Assembly (NCBI GenBank): GCA_030549335.1
Contig: JAUKPH010000017.1
Span: 1,616,501 to 1,680,500, forward strand
DNA from: Pontederia crassipes
Lineage: Eukaryota; Streptophyta; Magnoliopsida; Commelinales; Pontederiaceae
DNA: 64,000 nt
Direction of reading: 5' to 3'
The translations under genes and the position numbers were made by a program. How positions within the stretch are numbered: position 1 is the stretch's first letter; every line of letters starts with the position of its first letter. This document shows positions 60,331 to 64,000 of this stretch, piece by piece. A model generated the notes under the pieces. The model was given only the letters and a program-made list of their open reading frames with translations. It had not been told where the DNA came from and made no database searches.

Positions 60331-60939
60331 TTTGTTCAGTTGCTTCTTTAGGACAGTGAAAATAAATGGATGCAAATGGTGTGAAGGTTGTCGTTTGCCT
60401 CAATTGCCATGTAGCCTAAAATGGTGAATCCATGATGAAAATGCACTAGACAAATTTTGCTTGTTTCAGACAGAATTTGCACTCGCTCTTGCCCAAACGT
60501 GTCTCCTTTATGCTGGTTCAAGATGGCTCATGAGCCTTTTTATCACGGAAAATTGGACCAAAAAACAATTCCAAAAATGTGTAAAAGCAACTTGTTAGTG
60601 ATACAATATGGTCAAATAGTAGGCATTAGGGTTGTTCGTTACATTACAACTAATTATCGATAATTTTAATTATTCTAATAATTAATATTTTTAAAATCGG
60701 ACTGATTGAGCCAATTTTTTATTAAAATATTATTTTTATGATTTCAAAGATATATTATCAATAGCACTTTCAAAATAATGTAAAAATATTATTAATAATA
60801 TTGAACATTGATTTTTTTCTCATTTTCTAAATTATATTTACAATAAATTTATCCAAAATCTATTATAGTTTTATATAATTTACTATGTTTGAATGAAAAT
60901 AGAAAAAAAAATGTAGAGTCACTGCATTCAATAATATGA

Positions 60940-60970
<31 letters not shown>

Positions 60971-61165
60971 ATTGAAAAAATGTCAATCCTTGAGCTCCAT
61001 ATCCATTATATTAAAAAGAGTTTGAAGTTGAATGATTTAATTTTATTTAAATATTATTATAATGTACATGTTAGAAAAAGTTTTGAATAAATTATTTAAC
61101 GAAATATGTTTAAAAAAATATTAATGAGTGAAATTGAACTATATTTTTTTAATTTAAAAATATTG
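60331..61165. other. Intergenic, 3' flank of asparagine synthetase
   Basis: It includes the probable 3' UTR (AATAAA at 60361) and AT-rich DNA with a (TA)n run near 60940-60969. No gene recognised. Confidence 0.6.
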
Positions 61166-63129
61166 TGTAACACCCGATTAAAAATAAATAAATAAATAAT
61201 ATGAAGTCAAATTTTAAAACCAACCATCATAGCCCATAGTTGAGCCCATTAGCATATTAGGCCTAAAGTCTAATCTATAAAAGTCTTAATACCCTAAAGC
61301 TCCTTTTATCCACTCATTACCTCTCTCTCACTCCTCTCTCTTATTCCTCAAGCACACTCCAATCCAGCAAGAGCAATGGAGCTCCAGCAAGGTTCTTCTA
61401 GGTTCTTCTTCATTTTTGTATTTCCCTTTGATTTTCAGCATCATCCCCTTACTTTCTTTCCCAATCGAAATGCTTCTTAGATGGAGAATGACAATGGGAG
61501 GGTGATTATTAGTGATCGGACAGGTTTCAAGCAAGAATCAACCCCAGAAGGAGGTGGATGAATCCGAAATCCTCCTGCATAACTTAATTAGCAGTATGGT
61601 ATAATTAGAGTTCTTATCTTGAAATGTGTTCTTGATTAATGAAAGAATGTGGAAAATGAACGATTGATTGTGTTCTTGTGTTTGATTATTGTTTTGTGAT
61701 TCCTTATTACTATGGATGTGTTCTGTATCAGTCCTCCATACTTTGATGATTGATTGTAAGCATTGATTGCATTTCTGAATTAAAAATTGTTGATAATATG
61801 ATTCTGTCCGATTCTATTTTCACGACGACCGATCGATCGATCCAGAATATCGGTCGATCGGTGACGTGAAAATCGATCGACCGATCGATAGATACCGATC
61901 AACCGATCATTCATTCCGAGCCTTTTATAGGTCGGCCGATCGACCGACTGAAGCTCATTTTACAGACCAAGCACTATCGGTCGACCGATCCAGAGATATC
62001 GATCGACCGGTACCCAAAAAGCCGACCGAGATCATTGAATGAACCCAACACCATCGGTCAACCGATCCAGAGATATCGGTCGACCGATCTAGAGAGATCA
62101 GTCGACCGGTGCAAAGAAATCGGTCGACCGACCATAGAGAACCGATCGACCGGCCCTTATCCAAAATTTATTTTGATTGCTGATTGACTAAGATTCAGTC
62201 CATGATTGTGTTATGCATTTTCCTACTGATTGAATTGATGTGTGACTAAATCATTTGTCTTGTTATTGATCTGTCCATTGATCAAATCCCTTTATAGAAT
62301 GAAAGAGTTATGAATTGATAATGAGATTAAAGTAAGAAAGATAAAGAGATAAAAAGAGGGTGGCCAGATCATGCTAAGTGCTTATAATGAATGGTCGCTC
62401 CCTTAGTCATGGCTTGATCACTCATTAACTGCATAAGGTTGTATTGTTTGCTCGGCGGAATGCCCTAAAGAGTTAAAGGCACCTAAAGTCATGTAATGCT
62501 AAGAAAAAAGTACAAGGATAAAGAGTGTGTACAAATGACATGGGTATGATTATGATAAGTGAAGCATGATTATTACTCCAGCATGATTACGGTAACCTCT
62601 CATGATTATATGATGCATGATCTCTATCATCTTTAAACCATTGATATCTCAAATTGAATGATTTTATATTCTCTATCTGATCTTGTCATCTATGATTACT
62701 GATTCTGACTATTGCTATTTACTGTTATGCATTGAGCATTTTATGGATCCCTACTAGGTTGTATAGCTTACAGGAGGATCTCCTCCCCTGTGTTGATTTC
62801 CACAGGGCCAGGTCAGTGATGGTGTTGAGATCGTGTGTCGCGACCAACTCGAGCGATGATAAAGCATATGAACCAACAGAAGAGCCTAGTTATCTTTTCT
62901 CTATTTTTCGCATTATAAACTTGGATGTAATTCAGATATGATTTCTACTATGGAGACTTGTAGTATTTTGAGACTTCCACCATTTTGATATCCCATGTTT
63001 TCTTTTTATTTTATATTGTTATCATGTTATTGTTTTAATTGAGATTTGGTTTAGTCAAAGTTAGTGTTTTTCATAGCGCCTTCAAAGAGATTTTCACCAC
63101 ATGGCGTTGGTCGATTTGGGGGCGTTACA
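61166..63129 (+). mobile_element. Solo LTR, 1964 bp, probable Ty3/gypsy
   Basis: It starts TGTAACACCC and ends GGGGGCGTTACA, with a perfect TATTG target duplication outside (61161-61165 and 63130-63134). There is no primer site, internal domain or second LTR, so it is the residue of LTR-LTR recombination. The TATAAAA at 61276 suggests plus orientation. TGTAAC...GTTACA ends and ~2 kb length are usual for Ty3/gypsy lineages such as Tekay. Its middle (61820-62155) is dense in CGGTCGACCGAT-type palindromes. Confidence 0.88.
61820..62155. repeat. Cluster of CGGTCGACCGATC palindromes inside the solo LTR
   Basis: More than ten copies of ATCGGTCGACCGAT and close variants (ATCGATCGACCGGT, ATCGGTCAACCGAT) lie in about 335 bp, with spacing of about 15-35 bp and AGAGATA linkers. 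The TCGA cores are self-complementary. Confidence 0.85.
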
Positions 63130-63134
63130 TATTG

Positions 63135-63919
63135 TATTCTTTTTACTTTTTTATTAATATCTTTTATTTTCTTTTAAATTTAATTGTTTATTCTATTAAT
63201 ATCTTTTCTTTTTCTCATATCTTTTTATTAAATTATTTTTTCTTGTCTTTTTCTCTATTAAATTGTCTCCATTTTTACTTTTTCTCTCATTTCCTCTTTT
63301 TCTCCATAAATTTCTCACTTCATTATTCTTCTTAAATTTCTCACTTCATTTATACACCATTACCTTCCTTTTTTTTTCATAACGATATATTTTATTTCCT
63401 TTTTGTTTGATTCTATCATTCAAAATTTTAATTTTGCATTTTTAATGGTAAATAAGAAACTAAAACCATTTTCCCTTTCAATATTATTTAATGGTAAATA
63501 AGAAACTAATTTTGTCCGGTTGAATCCAGTTTTTTATCAATACCAATTTTGATGAAAATCTGGATATCAAATCAGCCAGTCCGATTTTCATAACACTACT
63601 ATTAATTTTGATTACCATCTTGTTGAAGAGATGTTTGATTGAAATATATTTTGAAAAAAAATATTTATTCAATCAAATTTATTAATTCTAAATATTTTAT
63701 TAATAAACAACATTCAATTTCAGGTTCTTTATTATTCAAAGTCCTTCATAAATAACAGTTAATTTTGCCTCATCTTTTAATTATGTTCACTTTTCTATAT
63801 GCTTTGTTTATTTTTAATAATATGTGATAAAAACTAAAATAATATTCTTAAGTCTTTTAATAGTTTTTATTTTTTTAATTATTATTTATATTACTAGTAC
63901 TTACCAAATGCTATAATAT
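63135..63919. other. Non-coding, T-rich
   Basis: Dominated by T-rich and CTTTTT-rich low-complexity sequence; no gene recognised. GGTAAATAAGAAACTAA is repeated at about 63447 and 63492. Confidence 0.6.
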
Positions 63920-63924
63920 GGTAT

Positions 63925-63968
63925 TATTGATGATGATGACGATGATGATGATGATGATGATGATGATG

Positions 63969-64000
<32 letters not shown>
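63925..64000. repeat. Compound microsatellite (GAT)n-(AAT)n
   Basis: About 15 GAT/TGA units with one GAC interruption, then AAT units running off the window edge. Confidence 0.97.

Noticed and set aside
61820-62155. Palindrome cluster as a CRISPR array or replication origin
   Set aside because: Spacers are short and partly repeated, the block lies inside a plant solo LTR, and no associated genes exist.
63925-64000. Trinucleotide array as a possible CRISPR-like array
   Set aside because: Simple GAT/AAT microsatellite without spacers; eukaryotic context.

Overview
The window is nuclear DNA of a flowering plant, most likely a monocot. It holds intron-rich genes with GT-AG introns, two GC-rich PLAC8 genes with low-GC introns, plant-type TGA and asparagine synthetase genes, and a dense, AT-rich background of plant transposons (Ty1/copia, Ty3/gypsy, L1 and RTE LINEs, CACTA, MITE-like elements). 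The species call is inference; nothing in the sequence names the organism.

Layout. 1-1137: a ~175-bp satellite running off the left edge. 1138-4108: LTR-retroelement-like non-coding DNA carrying a recurrent 10-bp motif. 4112-5713: a complete non-autonomous CACTA transposon with a TAA target duplication. 6758-7175: a small, probably decayed, two-exon GRF zinc-finger gene. 7909-8536: a 205-bp near-perfect inverted repeat. 9000-10716 (minus): an intact four-exon PLAC8/cell-number-regulator gene. 12114-17307 (minus): a Ty3/gypsy fossil with AATAG duplications. 20170-26570 (minus): a second PLAC8 gene whose exon 1 is split from the rest by a young Ty1/copia element (21306-26368) that landed exactly on the intron 1 splice donor. 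26.9-34.5 kb: AT-rich non-coding DNA with microsatellites and MITE-like pieces. 34.5-40.8 kb: a decayed L1-type LINE with a duplicated RNase H tail. 43041-46136: a clade II TGA bZIP transcription factor. 49338-60330: a glutamine-hydrolysing asparagine synthetase in 14 exons, 590 aa, whose introns 1, 9 and 10 carry non-LTR insertions. 61166-63129: a solo LTR with a TATTG duplication. The window ends in a compound microsatellite.

Four host genes are well supported (two PLAC8, TGA, ASN); the exon-intron structures were built by hand from splice consensus, reading phase and family conservation. The two PLAC8 genes are same-strand tandem paralogues. TGA and ASN are same-strand neighbours, but no functional link is shown by the sequence.

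The most distinctive observations are the retrotransposon that rebuilt the splice donor it interrupted, a family of short RTE-derived elements with one fixed head joined at different points to the LINE tail, the 205-bp foldback, and the over-represented TGATAACTTG motif. No clearly new multi-gene system was found.
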